In this document: piece after piece, positions 17,753 to 26,987 of the stretch | How positions within the stretch are numbered: position 1 is the first letter of the stretch | How the letters are laid out: every line of letters begins with the position of its first letter | NCBI RefSeq assembly: GCF_027912495.1 | Contig: NZ_CP115463.1 | Span: 4,104,501-4,168,500, forward strand | Source: Caulobacter sp. NIBR1757 | GTDB taxonomy: Bacteria; Pseudomonadota; Alphaproteobacteria; Caulobacterales; Caulobacteraceae | Direction of reading: 5' to 3' | DNA: 64,000 nt | The notes under the pieces: model-generated | What the model saw: the letters and a program-made list of their open reading frames with translations, nothing else | Databases searched by the model: none | Told to the model about the DNA's origin: nothing | Made by a program: the position numbers and the translations under genes

Positions 17753-18667
17753 ACTCTGGCCATCGACGTGCGCGGCCTGAACAAGTCGTTTGGCGACAAG
17801 CAGGTGGTGCGCGATCTCGACATCCAGGTGCAGGCCGGCAAGGTCACCGGGTTCCTCGGGCCGAACGGCTCGGGCAAGACCACCACCATGCGGATGCTGT
17901 GCGGCCTGCTGACTCCCGACAGTGGCGAGGGCGAGGTTCTGGGGCTGGATTTCCGACAGCAGGCGCGGACCATCAAGCGGCGCACCGGCTACATGACCCA
18001 GAAATTCTCGCTCTATGAGGACCTGACCATCGGCGAGAACCTGGATTTCACGGCCCGGGTCTACGGCATGTCCGGGCGGCGCCAGCGGGTCGATGAGGCG
18101 CTGGAGAAACTGGGCCTGACCTCGCGGCGCGACCAGCCGGCGGGGGCGCTGTCGGGCGGCTGGAAACAGCGGCTGGCGCTGGCGGCGGCGACGCTGCATG
18201 AGCCGGACCTGCTGCTGCTCGACGAGCCGACGGCGGGGGTGGACCCCAAGGCCCGGCGGGAGTTCTGGGACGAGATCCATACCCTGGCGGCGGGCGGGCT
18301 GACGGTGATGGTCTCCACCCACTACATGGACGAGGCCGAGCGCTGTCACGACATCGCCTACATCGCCTATGGCCGGCTGATGGCGCGGGGGACGACGACG
18401 CAGCTGATCGACCAGTCGCGGCTGGTCACCTTCCGCGCCGAGGGCGAGGGCGCCGATCGTCTGTCTACGGAGCTTGCTCGCAGGGAGGGGGTGGAGATGG
18501 CCGCGCCGTTCGGCTCGGCGCTGCATGTCAGCGGCACGGATCGGGCGGCGCTGGAGGCGGCCATCGCGCCGTATCGGCGGCCGGGACTGACCTGGACCGA
18601 GGCGCGGCCGACCATCGAGGATGTCTTCATCCACCTGATGAACCGGGCGGAGGACAACTTCGCATGA
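17750..18667 (+). CDS. ABC exporter ATP-binding protein
   Basis: The 305-residue ATPase begins at GTG 17750, preceded by AAGGA; earlier in-frame codons lie in a repeat. It has Walker A (GPNGSGKT), the signature LSGGWKQR, Walker B with D-loop (LLLLDEPTAGVD) and the switch histidine (STHYMDEAE). It is a single-domain version of the YbhF/DrrA type and energises the permease encoded next, with which it overlaps by ATGA. The exported compound is not known; relatives export drugs or cell-envelope stressors. Confidence 0.93.
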   Translation: MTLAIDVRGLNKSFGDKQVVRDLDIQVQAGKVTGFLGPNGSGKTTTMRMLCGLLTPDSGEGEVLGLDFRQQARTIKRRTGYMTQKFSLYEDLTIGENLDFTARVYGMSGRRQRVDEALEKLGLTSRRDQPAGALSGGWKQRLALAAATLHEPDLLLLDEPTAGVDPKARREFWDEIHTLAAGGLTVMVSTHYMDEAERCHDIAYIAYGRLMARGTTTQLIDQSRLVTFRAEGEGADRLSTELARREGVEMAAPFGSALHVSGTDRAALEAAIAPYRRPGLTWTEARPTIEDVFIHLMNRAEDNFA

Positions 18668-19800
18668 GCCGGCCTTCCCTCTCCGGCCAGCGCATCCTGG
18701 CCGTCCTGATCAAGGAGTTCATCCAGCTGACGCGGGACCGGCTGACCTACGCCATGATCCTGGCGGTGCCGATCGTCCAGCTGCTGCTGTTCGGCTATGC
18801 CATCAACAACGACCCGCACAACCTGCCGGCCATCGTGCTCGACCAGGACCGCAGCAGCTTTTCCCGCTCGGTGCTCGTCGCCCTCGACAACACCGACTAC
18901 TTCCGGTTCGTGGCCGAGGCGAAGAGCCCGGCCGAGCTCGACGCCGCCATCGAGGAGGGCCGGGCCCAGTTCGCCATCACCATTCCGCAGGACTTCGGCC
19001 GCCGGGTGGTGCGCGGCGACAAGGCCCAGCTGCTGATCGAGGCCGACGCCTCGGACCCCACGGCGGTGGGCGGGGCGGTGGCGGCAGTCTCCGGCCTTGC
19101 GGGCCAGGCGCTGAGCCATGATCTGACCGGACCGCTGGCCGCGAAGGCCGGATCAGCGCCGTTCGAGGTGGTGGTCCACCGGCGCTATAACCCCGAGAAC
19201 ATCACCGCCTACAACATCGTGCCCGGGTTGCTGGGCATCGTGCTCTCCATGACCCTGGTGATGATGACCGCCCTGGCCCTGACCCGCGAGCGGGAGCGGG
19301 GAACCATGGAGAGCCTGCTGTCGACGCCGGTCGAGCCGCTGGAGGTGATGATCGGCAAGCTGGCGCCCTATGTGGTCATCGGCCTGATCCAGACGGCGAT
19401 CATCCTGATCCTGGCCAAGCGGCTGTTCGGGGTGCCGTTCGTCGGCGGCTGGGGGGCGCTGGCCCTGGGGGTGGTGCTGTTCATCGTCGGAAGCTTGAGT
19501 CTCGGCTTCCTGTTCAGCACCCTGGCCCGCAGCCAGCTGCAGGCCATGCAGATGAGCGTCTTCTACCTGCTGCCGTCCTTGCTGCTGTCGGGCTTCATGT
19601 TCCCGTTCCGCGGCATGCCCGGCTGGGCCCAGGCGATCGGCGAGGCGATCCCGGTCACCCATTTCCTGCGGATCGTGCGGGGCTCGCTGCTCAAGGGCGT
19701 CGGGGTGGAGCACGCCTGGGTGAGCCTTCTCGCGTTGACCCTGTTCGTGGCGGTGGTCACGACCTTGGCGATGAGCCGCTATCGCACGACGCTCGACTGA
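18664..19800 (+). CDS. ABC-2 type exporter permease
   Basis: The 378-residue YhhJ/YbhR-type permease has one N-terminal membrane segment, a large periplasmic loop (about 50-175) and five C-terminal segments. The ABC-2 signature region includes RERERGTMESLLSTPV near 215. A single permease gene implies a homodimer. It is the last gene of the TetR-controlled exporter operon, and homoserine kinase starts 43 bases after its stop. Confidence 0.92.
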   Translation: MSRPSLSGQRILAVLIKEFIQLTRDRLTYAMILAVPIVQLLLFGYAINNDPHNLPAIVLDQDRSSFSRSVLVALDNTDYFRFVAEAKSPAELDAAIEEGRAQFAITIPQDFGRRVVRGDKAQLLIEADASDPTAVGGAVAAVSGLAGQALSHDLTGPLAAKAGSAPFEVVVHRRYNPENITAYNIVPGLLGIVLSMTLVMMTALALTRERERGTMESLLSTPVEPLEVMIGKLAPYVVIGLIQTAIILILAKRLFGVPFVGGWGALALGVVLFIVGSLSLGFLFSTLARSQLQAMQMSVFYLLPSLLLSGFMFPFRGMPGWAQAIGEAIPVTHFLRIVRGSLLKGVGVEHAWVSLLALTLFVAVVTTLAMSRYRTTLD

Positions 19801-19843
19801 TCGGGCTTGACCGGGCGGGCGGGCTCGACCATCCCCCGGAACC

Positions 19844-20803
19844 ATGGCGGTCTATACGGACATCACCGACGAGGAGCTGGAACGCTTTCTCGCGAGGTAC
19901 GATCTGGGCGAGCCCCTGGCGTTCAAGGGCATCGCCGAGGGAATCCAGAATTCCAACTTCCTGCTGGAGACGGCCGGCGGGCGGTTCATCCTGACCGTCT
20001 ATGAGCGAGGTGTCACCGCAAAGGAGCTGCCCTATTTCCTCGACCTGATGGGCTACCTCGCCGAGGCCGGCTTTCCGTCGGCGCGGCCGATCCCGGACCG
20101 GGAGGGCGTGGTGCTGCAGTCGGTGCGGGGCAAGCCGGTGGCGCTGGCCCAGTTCCTGCCTGGATTGTCGGCGCGGCGGCCGACGGTGGCGCAGTGCCGG
20201 CAGGCGGGCGAGGGCCTGGCCTGGCTGCATCAGGCCGGCGAAGGCTTTCCGGAGCGGCGGGTGAATGATCTGGGCCAGGCGGCCTGGGCCGGATTGTTCG
20301 CCGGGCTGGAAGGGGCGGCCGAGGCGCTGAAGCCCGGGCTGTCGAAGACCATCGCCGGGGACCTGGCGCATCTGGCGGCGCACTGGCCCAGGGACCTGCC
20401 GGCCGGGGTGATCCATGCCGACTTCTTCCCCGACAACGTCTTCTTCCGCGAGGGGCGGTTCGCCGCCGCCATCGACTTCTACTTCGCCTGCGACGACGCC
20501 TATGCCTACGACCTGGCGGTGACCTTGAACGCCTGGTGCTTCGAGAGCAGCGGCGAGCTCAACATCACCGCCGGCAAGGCGCTGCTGGCCGGCTATGAGG
20601 CGCGGCGGCCGCTGAGCGACGCCGAGCGGGCGGCGCTGCCGATCCTGGCCCACGGGGCGGCGATGCGGTTCTTCCTGACCCGGCTGGCCGACTGGGGCGC
20701 GGCGCCGGACGGGGCGCTGGTCAAGCCGAAGGACCCGATGGAATACGAACGCAAGCTGGCGGTGCACCGGGCCGGGCTGTCGATCCTGACGGACGCCGTA
20801 TGA
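19844..20803 (+). CDS. thrB: Homoserine kinase (aminoglycoside-phosphotransferase fold)
   Basis: The 319-residue enzyme phosphorylates homoserine with ATP in threonine synthesis. It is of the alphaproteobacterial/Pseudomonas type (APH fold), not the GHMP type of E. coli. The catalytic loop reads [13 protein letters not shown] and the metal-binding motif is [10 protein letters not shown]. It is coupled to rnhA by an ATGA overlap, a pairing common in alphaproteobacteria. Confidence 0.94.
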   Translation: MAVYTDITDEELERFLARYDLGEPLAFKGIAEGIQNSNFLLETAGGRFILTVYERGVTAKELPYFLDLMGYLAEAGFPSARPIPDREGVVLQSVRGKPVALAQFLPGLSARRPTVAQCRQAGEGLAWLHQAGEGFPERRVNDLGQAAWAGLFAGLEGAAEALKPGLSKTIAGDLAHLAAHWPRDLPAGVIHADFFPDNVFFREGRFAAAIDFYFACDDAYAYDLAVTLNAWCFESSGELNITAGKALLAGYEARRPLSDAERAALPILAHGAAMRFFLTRLADWGAAPDGALVKPKDPMEYERKLAVHRAGLSILTDAV

Positions 20804-21246
20804 CCCCCAAGGTGGTGATCTATACCGACGGCGCCTGCCGGGGAAATCCCGGGCCGGGCGGCTGGGGCGCGGTGCTGATGAGCGGCGGCAAGGTCAAGGA
20901 GATCAAGGGCGGCGAGCCGGCGACGACCAACAACCGCATGGAACTGATGGCCGCCATCCAGGCGCTGGAGGCGCTCAACAAGCCCTGCACGGTCGAGCTG
21001 CACACCGACAGCAAGTATGTCCAGCAGGGCATCAAGGAATGGCTGCACCTGTGGAAGGCGCGCGGCTGGAAGACCTATTCCAAGGGGGCGGTGAAGAACG
21101 ACGACCTGTGGAAGCGGCTGGACCAGGCGCGGCTGCGGCATGAGGTCGACTGGCGCTGGATCAAGGGCCACAACGGCCACGAGTGGAACGAGCGGGCCGA
21201 CGTCCTGGCCGGCGAGGGGCTACGAGAGGCGCTGGGCGAGCGGTAG
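20800..21246 (+). CDS. rnhA: Ribonuclease HI
   Basis: A 148-residue RNase H that cleaves the RNA strand of RNA-DNA hybrids, for example at R-loops and Okazaki primers. The four acidic catalytic positions are present: D in [12 protein letters not shown] in MELMA, D in HTDSKYV and D in NERADVLA. The length matches E. coli RNase HI. It overlaps thrB by four bases. Confidence 0.97.
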   Translation: MTPKVVIYTDGACRGNPGPGGWGAVLMSGGKVKEIKGGEPATTNNRMELMAAIQALEALNKPCTVELHTDSKYVQQGIKEWLHLWKARGWKTYSKGAVKNDDLWKRLDQARLRHEVDWRWIKGHNGHEWNERADVLAGEGLREALGER

Positions 21247-21249
21247 GTC

Positions 21250-21294
21250 TTGACAAGTTCAACGTTGAACGATGTTATTGGTTCAACGTTGAAC
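21250..21294 (+). promoter_or_regulatory. Promoter with twin 14-bp palindromic operators (MarR type)
   Basis: A consensus TTGACA (21250-21255), a 17-bp spacer and TGTTAT (21273-21278) form a good sigma-70 promoter. Two identical perfect palindromes GTTCAACGTTGAAC sit at 21257-21270, inside the spacer, and at 21281-21294, over the likely start site. Their centres are 24 bp apart. The MarR protein encoded in the same operon is the natural ligand. Confidence 0.85.
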
Positions 21295-21310
21295 GAAAGG
21301 CCTTTGCGCC

Positions 21311-22456
21311 ATGGATCGTCGAAACTTCATCTCCCTGATCGGCGGCGGGACGGTGATGGCGGCCGGGCTGAGCGGCTGCGACAAGGTTCCGGACGCGACG
21401 ACGGCCTGGGTCTCGCCCGGGTCGGCCGAGCGGGACGTGCGGCGCTATGCCCTGGCCCACGCCATCCTGGCCCCCAACCCGCACAACCGTCAGCCGTGGC
21501 TGGCGCGGCTGGATGGAACCGACGCGCTCACCCTGTTCATCGACCGGACGCGGCTGCTGCCGGCCACCGACCCCTTCAGCCGCCAGATCGTGCTCGGCTG
21601 CGGGGCCTTCCTCGAACTGCTGGTCATCGCCGCCGGGGCCAAGGGCCAGACCGCGACGGTGACGCCGTTTCCGGACGGAGAGCCCGCCGACGCCCTCGAC
21701 GACCGCCCGTTCGCCCGGGTGGTGTTCGCTCCGGGCGGGACGCTGGATCCGCTGTTCCGCCACATTCTCCGTAGACGGACGACCCGCGAGCCCTATGACG
21801 TCAAACGGCCGATCGCGGCCGGCGACCTGGCCGCCCTGCAGGCGGCGGTGGGGCCGGGCCTGCGGGCCGGAGCGCTTACCGGCGGCGAGGCGCTGGGCGA
21901 CATGAAGGTGCTGACCCGCGACGCCTTTGAGCGCGAGGTCGATACCCCGGCGGCCAACCAGGAGAGCATCGACCTGATGCGGATCGGCGACAAACAGATC
22001 GCCGAGCACCGGGACGGCCTGTTCCTGCGCGGGCCAGCGATAGAGGCCCTGCATGCGGTCGGCATCCTGACGCCGGAGAACATGGCCAGGCCGGGGACCA
22101 TCGCCTTCAAGCAGATGCGGGACTTCGCCCGGCCGCTGTGCGAGGCGACGGCGGCTTTCCTCTGGATGGTCAGTCCGGACAACAGCCGGACGACCCAGAT
22201 CGCCTCTGGCCGGGCCTATGCCCGCATGGCCCTGGAGGCGACGGCCCGCGACATCGCCATCCAGCCGATGAGCCAGGCGCTGCAGGAATACCCGCAGATG
22301 GCGCCGTTCTTCGCCCGCATGGACGCCGCCGTCGGGGTGAAGCCCGGCGAGCGCCTGCAGATGCTGGTGCGGGCAGGCTACGCGAAGGATGTGCCGCCGG
22401 CGCCGCGCAAGGGCCTCGAAGACCTGTTCCGGCCCCGTCCTTCGACGGCCGCCTGA
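21311..22456 (+). CDS. Acg-like nitroreductase-family protein with Tat/lipoprotein signal
   Basis: This 381-residue protein resembles Acg-family FMN-binding oxidoreductases: NPHNRQPW near residue 60 and RRTTREPYD near 160 are typical nitroreductase blocks. The N-terminus has a twin arginine (MDRRNFISLIGGG) followed by a lipobox-like LSGC, so it may be a Tat-exported lipoprotein. The physiological substrate is unknown. It is transcribed from the twin-operator promoter and overlaps the MarR gene (TGATG), so it is probably induced by the MarR ligand. Confidence 0.82.
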   Translation: MDRRNFISLIGGGTVMAAGLSGCDKVPDATTAWVSPGSAERDVRRYALAHAILAPNPHNRQPWLARLDGTDALTLFIDRTRLLPATDPFSRQIVLGCGAFLELLVIAAGAKGQTATVTPFPDGEPADALDDRPFARVVFAPGGTLDPLFRHILRRRTTREPYDVKRPIAAGDLAALQAAVGPGLRAGALTGGEALGDMKVLTRDAFEREVDTPAANQESIDLMRIGDKQIAEHRDGLFLRGPAIEALHAVGILTPENMARPGTIAFKQMRDFARPLCEATAAFLWMVSPDNSRTTQIASGRAYARMALEATARDIAIQPMSQALQEYPQMAPFFARMDAAVGVKPGERLQMLVRAGYAKDVPPAPRKGLEDLFRPRPSTAA

Positions 22457-22896
22457 TGGCCTTGAAGGAGCGGCCGGATGTCTCGGTCCTGACCGAGATC
22501 GGCATCATTTCGCAACTGTCCAACGCGGCGCTGGAACGCAGCCTGCCGGACGGCATGAGCGCGGCGCAGTTCGGGGTGCTGACCCACTTCATGCGGCGCG
22601 GCGGCGAGGAGAGTCCGGCCAAACTGGCGGCCGCCTTCCAGGTGACCAAGGGGGCGATGACCAACACCCTGCAGCGGCTGGAGGCGCAGGGGTTCGTGGC
22701 GGTGGTCGGCGATGCGGCCGACGGGCGGAAGAAACGCGTGTCGCTGACGGCGGCGGGCGCGCGGGCCTATGAGGCCGGGCTGATGGCGCTGCGGCCGCGC
22801 ATGGAGGGCCTGCGGGAGGCCTTCACCGACGCGGAGTTCACGGCCGCGCTGCCGTTCCTGCGGGCGTTGCGGGTGTGGATGGACGAGAACCGCTGA
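22456..22896 (+). CDS. MarR-family transcriptional regulator
   Basis: The 146-residue product has a winged helix at about 30-100 (LAAAFQVTKGAMTNTLQRLEAQGFV) and the wing D-x-R-x-K pattern (DAADGRKKRVSLT). It starts at the ATG inside the stop codon of the nitroreductase gene. The open frame continues upstream to 22138, but that part overlaps the nitroreductase and is not real. Being promoter-distal, it would sense a compound handled by the first gene and bind the two upstream palindromes. Confidence 0.92.
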   Translation: MALKERPDVSVLTEIGIISQLSNAALERSLPDGMSAAQFGVLTHFMRRGGEESPAKLAAAFQVTKGAMTNTLQRLEAQGFVAVVGDAADGRKKRVSLTAAGARAYEAGLMALRPRMEGLREAFTDAEFTAALPFLRALRVWMDENR

Positions 22897-22906
22897 TCCT
22901 CCCCCC

Positions 22907-23028
22907 TCCGATCATCCCGACGAAAGTCGGGACCCAGCTGGCAGAATGCAAAAGGGGCCGGCGCTGATCAGAGCTGGCCCCCTCGCTATTGTGGACACTG
23001 GGTCCCGACTTTCGTCGGGATGATCGGA
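22907..23028. repeat. Inverted repeat with 30-bp perfect arms, family C
   Basis: The arms TCCGATCATCCCGACGAAAG...ACCCA (22907-22936) and their exact reverse complement (22999-23028) enclose a second hairpin, GGGGCC...GGCCCC. Each arm also holds an internal CCCGACGAAAGTCGGG hairpin, so the folded RNA would be a branched structure. It sits between the convergent MarR and NfeD genes and probably terminates both. Confidence 0.9.
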
Positions 23029-23045
23029 TTTTGGGTGGGTAGGCG

Positions 23046-23492
23046 CTACGCCGCCTTCACACGCAGGCTCGCCGCCGAGATCACCTCCAGCACCTGCACG
23101 GTCTTGCCGGGGATGAGGGCGTCGTCGCTGAGGGCGTCCCATTCCTTGCCTTCGACATGCACCCGGCCGCGGCCCTCGGCGAAGATGCTGGCCGCCTCGC
23201 CGCGGGCCCCGATCAGGCGGGTGATGTTGTCGTTGATGTCCGGTCCGTCGCCCGAGATATTTTTGGGCAGGTAGCGGCGGGCCGTCACCGTCACGGCGAT
23301 GGTCAGCACCGCATAGATCAGCAGGTGGATGGCGACATTGGACGGCAGCACGAAGGTCAGCGCCGCCAGCGCCGCCGCCGTCACCGCCGGCCACAAGAGC
23401 CAGCCCGAGCCGGTCATCAGCTCGGCCCCGAGAATGACCGCCCCGAGGGCCAGCCAGAACCAGACCGCGTGGTTGGCGTAGAGGACTTCCAT
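23046..23492 (-). CDS. NfeD-family membrane protein
   Basis: A 148-residue protein with three to four membrane segments (residues about 8-75) and a C-terminal OB-fold domain (about 90-145, GARGEAASIFAEGRGRVHVEG). NfeD proteins work with SPFH/stomatin-type proteins, and the adjacent qmcA gene is the expected partner. The start is the ATG at 23492, with GGAG about 9 bases before it. A longer open frame reaching 24140 is antisense-like reading through qmcA and is rejected. Confidence 0.9.
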   Translation of the reverse strand: MEVLYANHAVWFWLALGAVILGAELMTGSGWLLWPAVTAAALAALTFVLPSNVAIHLLIYAVLTIAVTVTARRYLPKNISGDGPDINDNITRLIGARGEAASIFAEGRGRVHVEGKEWDALSDDALIPGKTVQVLEVISAASLRVKAA

Positions 23493-23509
23493 GGCTTGGC
23501 TCCCCAATC

Positions 23510-24475
23510 CTAGGCGTTGCGGGGCGTCCGCGGCGTCGCCGTCGGCGGCGGCGGCACGACCCGGGCGTCGCCGCCGCTGAGCGTCTTCACCAGCTCGCCG
23601 ATGCCGGCGATCGAACCGGTCAGGCCGGCGAAGTCGGCCGGAACGATGACCGTCTTCTGCTGCGGGCTGGAGGCCAGCAGGGCGAAGGCTTCGACGTACT
23701 TCTGGGCGATGAAGTAATTGATGGCGTTGACGTCGCCGCGGGCGATGGCTTCCGAGACGAAGGCGGTGGCCTTGGCTTCGGCCTCGGCCTCGCGTTCGCG
23801 GGCCTCGGCGTCGCGGAAGGCGGCTTCCTTGCGGCCCTCGGCCTGCAGGATGGCCGACTGCTTGGCGCCCTCGGCCCTGGCGATCTGGCTCTGCTTTTCG
23901 CCGTCCGCCTCGGTGATCACCGCCCGGCGTTCGCGTTCGGCCTTCATCTGGCGGGCCATGGCGTTGGTGATGTCCGGCGGCGGGGTCAGATCCTTGATCT
24001 CGATGCGCGTGGCCTTGACGCCCCAGGGGTTGGTGGCGTGGTCGATGGTGGCCAACAGGCGGCTGTTGATCTGGTCGCGCTGGCTGAGCACCTCGTCCAG
24101 TTCCATCGAGCCGACCACGGTGCGCAGGTTGGTCATGCACAGCTGGGCGATGGCGTAGTTGAGGTTGTCGACCCGGTAGGCGGCGTTGGCGGCGTCCATC
24201 ACCTGGATGAAGACGATGCCGTCGACCTTCACCACCGCGTTGTCCTTGGTGATGACTTCCTGCTGGGGCACGTCGAGCACCTGCTCCATCATGTTCACCC
24301 GCCGGCCGATCGTCTCGATGAACGGGGTGAGAATGGAGATGCCGGGCTTGAGGGTGCGGGTGTAGCGGCCGAAGCGCTCGACCGTGAACTCACGGCCCTG
24401 CGGCACGATCTTGAGCACGCTGAACACCAGGAACAGCGCGAATACGACCAGAATTGCAGCGAAAATCCAGAACAT
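23510..24475 (-). CDS. qmcA: SPFH/band-7 (paraslipin, QmcA-type) membrane protein
   Basis: The 321-residue product has an N-terminal membrane anchor (FWIFAAILVVFALFLVFSVL), the SPFH domain (about 25-190, IVPQGREFTVERFGRYTRTL) and a long Ala/Glu-rich coiled coil (about 190-270). Such proteins form large membrane microdomain assemblies that interact with FtsH and NfeD partners. The ATG at 24475 follows GGGAGGG by about 6 bases and is preferred to the more distal in-frame start at 24547. It is the upstream gene of a qmcA-nfeD pair. Confidence 0.92.
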   Translation of the reverse strand: MFWIFAAILVVFALFLVFSVLKIVPQGREFTVERFGRYTRTLKPGISILTPFIETIGRRVNMMEQVLDVPQQEVITKDNAVVKVDGIVFIQVMDAANAAYRVDNLNYAIAQLCMTNLRTVVGSMELDEVLSQRDQINSRLLATIDHATNPWGVKATRIEIKDLTPPPDITNAMARQMKAERERRAVITEADGEKQSQIARAEGAKQSAILQAEGRKEAAFRDAEAREREAEAEAKATAFVSEAIARGDVNAINYFIAQKYVEAFALLASSPQQKTVIVPADFAGLTGSIAGIGELVKTLSGGDARVVPPPPTATPRTPRNA

Positions 24476-24594
24476 CGATGGCCCTCCCAATCTCTCAACT
24501 TGAGATGAGCCTAGCTGCGTATCGTCGCAAGGGTAACCAGCATTCATTACCGCCGATGGGTAATTATCGCCCCGTTTTGGGCGAAAAAGTCGGG

Positions 24595-25032
24595 CTATTC
24601 CGTCGGAGCGGCGTCCGGGTTTTCCCCGTCCTTCAGGGCCGGATCGTCAGGGCCCATGCGCTGGACGGTGCGGACGGAGGCCGCCATGCGCTTGGCGATG
24701 CCCTCGCCCTTGCGGGCCACGGCCAGCTCGGCCTTGCGGCTGTCGGGGCCGCAGGACGGAAACTGCGCCTTGCGGGCGGCGAAACCGCTGTTGAACGACT
24801 GCTTCAGCCGGGCCTCGAAATCGGCGTCGGCCTGTTCGGTATTGACCAGCTCGGCCATGCGGTCGCGCCAGTACTGGTCGCCATCGCCGCTGCAGACCTG
24901 GCGCAGGGCGTGGGACTCGCCGATGGCGTAGGCCAGATCGACCAGCGACTGGCGCTCGGGCGGCGGGCGCTCCTGGGCAAGCGCCGGAGATGCGAGCAGC
25001 AGGGCGGCCAAAGCGGGAAGAAGGCGTTTCAT
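24595..25032 (-). CDS. Secreted TIGR02301-family protein
   Basis: A 145-residue protein with a clean signal peptide (MKRLLPALAALLLASPALA). The mature part has two conserved cysteines (RQVCSG and FPSCGP), probably a disulfide, and the block LVDLAYAIGESHALRQVC typical of TIGR02301, a family confined to alphaproteobacteria. No function is known. It is probably periplasmic. It stands 45 bases downstream of pgeF on the same strand. Confidence 0.8.
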   Translation of the reverse strand: MKRLLPALAALLLASPALAQERPPPERQSLVDLAYAIGESHALRQVCSGDGDQYWRDRMAELVNTEQADADFEARLKQSFNSGFAARKAQFPSCGPDSRKAELAVARKGEGIAKRMAASVRTVQRMGPDDPALKDGENPDAAPTE

Positions 25033-25077
25033 GTCGCCATCTGGTTCAAGTCTCGCGCCAACATCAAGCCGACTCGC

Positions 25078-25848
25078 CTAATCCAGCATGATGGCGCTGA
25101 GCAGGCGGCCATAGTCGGGCTCGCCCCGCCGGAAGGCGCGGCGGTTGGAATAGAAGAGCTCGTCTTCCGCGCAGGTGTCGCGGCCGACCCATTCGGCCCG
25201 GTTGACGCCGGCCGCGGCCAGGCGCGAGAGGACGAAGCCCGGCAGGTCGAACTGGCGCTTGCCTGGCGCGCCGGGGGCGAACCAGGCGGCGTGGGCGGGA
25301 TCGGCCTCGAGGAAGGTGGCCTCGAACTCCTCGCCGACCTCGTAGGAGGCCTGGGAGATGCAGGGACCGACGGCGGCGACCATATCGGCGCGGCGGGCCC
25401 CCAGCCGCTCCATGGCGGCGACAGTCTCGGCGACGATGCCGGTGAGGGCGCCCTTCCAGCCGGCGTGGGCGGCGGCGACCACCCGGGCCTTCGGGTCGGC
25501 GATCAGCACCGGGGCGCAGTCGGCATGCAGGGCCCCGCAGACGACGCTTCGCTGGTCGGTGACGACGCCGTCACCCTCGGGGCGATAGCGGCCCCAGGGC
25601 GCCTCGGCGGTCAGGGCCCTGGCCGAGTGGATCTGGTAGCAGGTGTTGAGGGCGTCAGGCATGACTCCGAACCAGCCGGCGGCCCGGGCCCGGTTCTCCT
25701 CGACATCGGCCGCTTCGTCGGAGGAGCCGCGACCGACGTTGAGACTGTCGAACAGCCCGCTGGAGACGCCGCCCTGGCGGGTGAAGAAGGCATGGCGGAC
25801 GCCCGGCAGGCCCTTGAGCAATTCCGACTGGACGACCGGCAGGCTCAC
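25078..25848 (-). CDS. pgeF: Peptidoglycan editing factor / multicopper-like polyphenol oxidase PgeF
   Basis: This 256-residue YfiH-family enzyme removes mis-incorporated residues from peptidoglycan precursors; some relatives act as laccases or purine nucleoside phosphorylases. The metal or catalytic residues are visible in [11 protein letters not shown] and [13 protein letters not shown] place the start at GTG 25848, which overlaps the ispH stop (GTGA). A longer frame to 26016 translates ispH in the wrong frame. Order is ispH-pgeF on the minus strand. Confidence 0.92.
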   Translation of the reverse strand: MSLPVVQSELLKGLPGVRHAFFTRQGGVSSGLFDSLNVGRGSSDEAADVEENRARAAGWFGVMPDALNTCYQIHSARALTAEAPWGRYRPEGDGVVTDQRSVVCGALHADCAPVLIADPKARVVAAAHAGWKGALTGIVAETVAAMERLGARRADMVAAVGPCISQASYEVGEEFEATFLEADPAHAAWFAPGAPGKRQFDLPGFVLSRLAAAGVNRAEWVGRDTCAEDELFYSNRRAFRRGEPDYGRLLSAIMLD

Positions 25849-26804
25849 GCCGTCAGCACGCGCGGGAGCTTGAAGCGCACGGTCTCGCGGGTCGGGGCGA
25901 CTTCCTCGATGGTCAGGTCGAAGCGGGTCGCGAGCCGCTCGATCAGCTCCTGAACCAGCAGTTCCGGGGCCGAGGCGCCGGCGGTGATGCCGAGCGAGCT
26001 GATCCCGTCCAGCCACTCGTCCTTCATCTCGGCCGCCTTGTCGATCAGATAGGCCCCGCGCACCCCGGCCCGCTTGCCGACCTCGACCAGCCGCACCGAG
26101 TTGGAACTGTTGGGCGAGCCGACGACGAGCAGGACCTCGCTGGCCTCGGCGATGGCCTTCACCGCCTCCTGGCGGTTGGTGGTGGCGTAGCAGATGTCTT
26201 CCTTGTGCGGCGTCGAGATGCCGGGGAAGCGGGTCTGCAGGGCCTCGATGATGTGGGCCGTGTCATCGACCGACAGGGTGGTCTGGGTGACGAAGGCGAC
26301 GTTCATCGGGTCCTTCGGGGTGAAGGTCGCGACGTCTTCGACGGTCTCGATCAGCTTGACGACGCCCTCGGGCAGCTGACCCATGGTGCCGACCACCTCG
26401 GGATGCCCCTTGTGGCCGATCAGCACGATCTCGCGGCCGTGCTGGTGATGGCGCTGGGCCTCGACATGGACCTTGGAGACCAGCGGGCAGGTGGCGTCGA
26501 GATAGAGCATCTGCCGTTCGCGGGCCTCGGCCGGCACGCTCTTGGGCACGCCGTGGGCCGAGAAGATGATCGGCCGGTCGACGGGACATTCGGAGGTCTC
26601 CTCGACGAACACCGCGCCCATGGCCTTGAGCCGATCGACCACGAAGCGGTTGTGGACGATTTCGTGGCGCACATAGACCGGCGCGCCGTACTTCTCGATG
26701 GCCTTCTCGACGATCTGGATGGCCCGGTCGACGCCGGCGCAGAAGCCGCGCGGGCTGGCAAGCAGGACCTTCAGGGAAGGCTTGGCGACGGGCGTGGCAT
26801 CCAT
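25845..26804 (-). CDS. ispH: 4-hydroxy-3-methylbut-2-enyl diphosphate reductase
   Basis: The 319-residue iron-sulfur enzyme makes IPP and DMAPP in the last step of the MEP isoprenoid pathway. The three cluster-ligand cysteines lie in [21 protein letters not shown] and [11 protein letters not shown]. Catalytic Glu and His positions are in the EEVAPT and HEIVHN regions. Length is normal. It is the first gene of an ispH-pgeF unit, divergent from a secreted-protein gene. Confidence 0.96.
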   Translation of the reverse strand: MDATPVAKPSLKVLLASPRGFCAGVDRAIQIVEKAIEKYGAPVYVRHEIVHNRFVVDRLKAMGAVFVEETSECPVDRPIIFSAHGVPKSVPAEARERQMLYLDATCPLVSKVHVEAQRHHQHGREIVLIGHKGHPEVVGTMGQLPEGVVKLIETVEDVATFTPKDPMNVAFVTQTTLSVDDTAHIIEALQTRFPGISTPHKEDICYATTNRQEAVKAIAEASEVLLVVGSPNSSNSVRLVEVGKRAGVRGAYLIDKAAEMKDEWLDGISSLGITAGASAPELLVQELIERLATRFDLTIEEVAPTRETVRFKLPRVLTA

Positions 26805-26987
26805 GCCGCCCTAGTTAGGGCGTTGTCGCCTCAGCCGCCAGCCTCAAGGGACAATGGCCGACTGTTTCGCCTTGCACGCTTCGTTGCGTTGCAGGGCCAC
26901 GCATATGCCTTTATCAGCGGAGAAGAGTTTCAATGAGGATCGACCTTCAGGGTCGCCCTCAAACGCCAAGTATCTGTCGGGACCCGC

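Noticed and set aside
23493-24140. N-terminal extension of the NfeD frame across qmcA
   Set aside because: It reads qmcA in the wrong frame; the ATG at 23492 has a Shine-Dalgarno and begins the NfeD membrane region.
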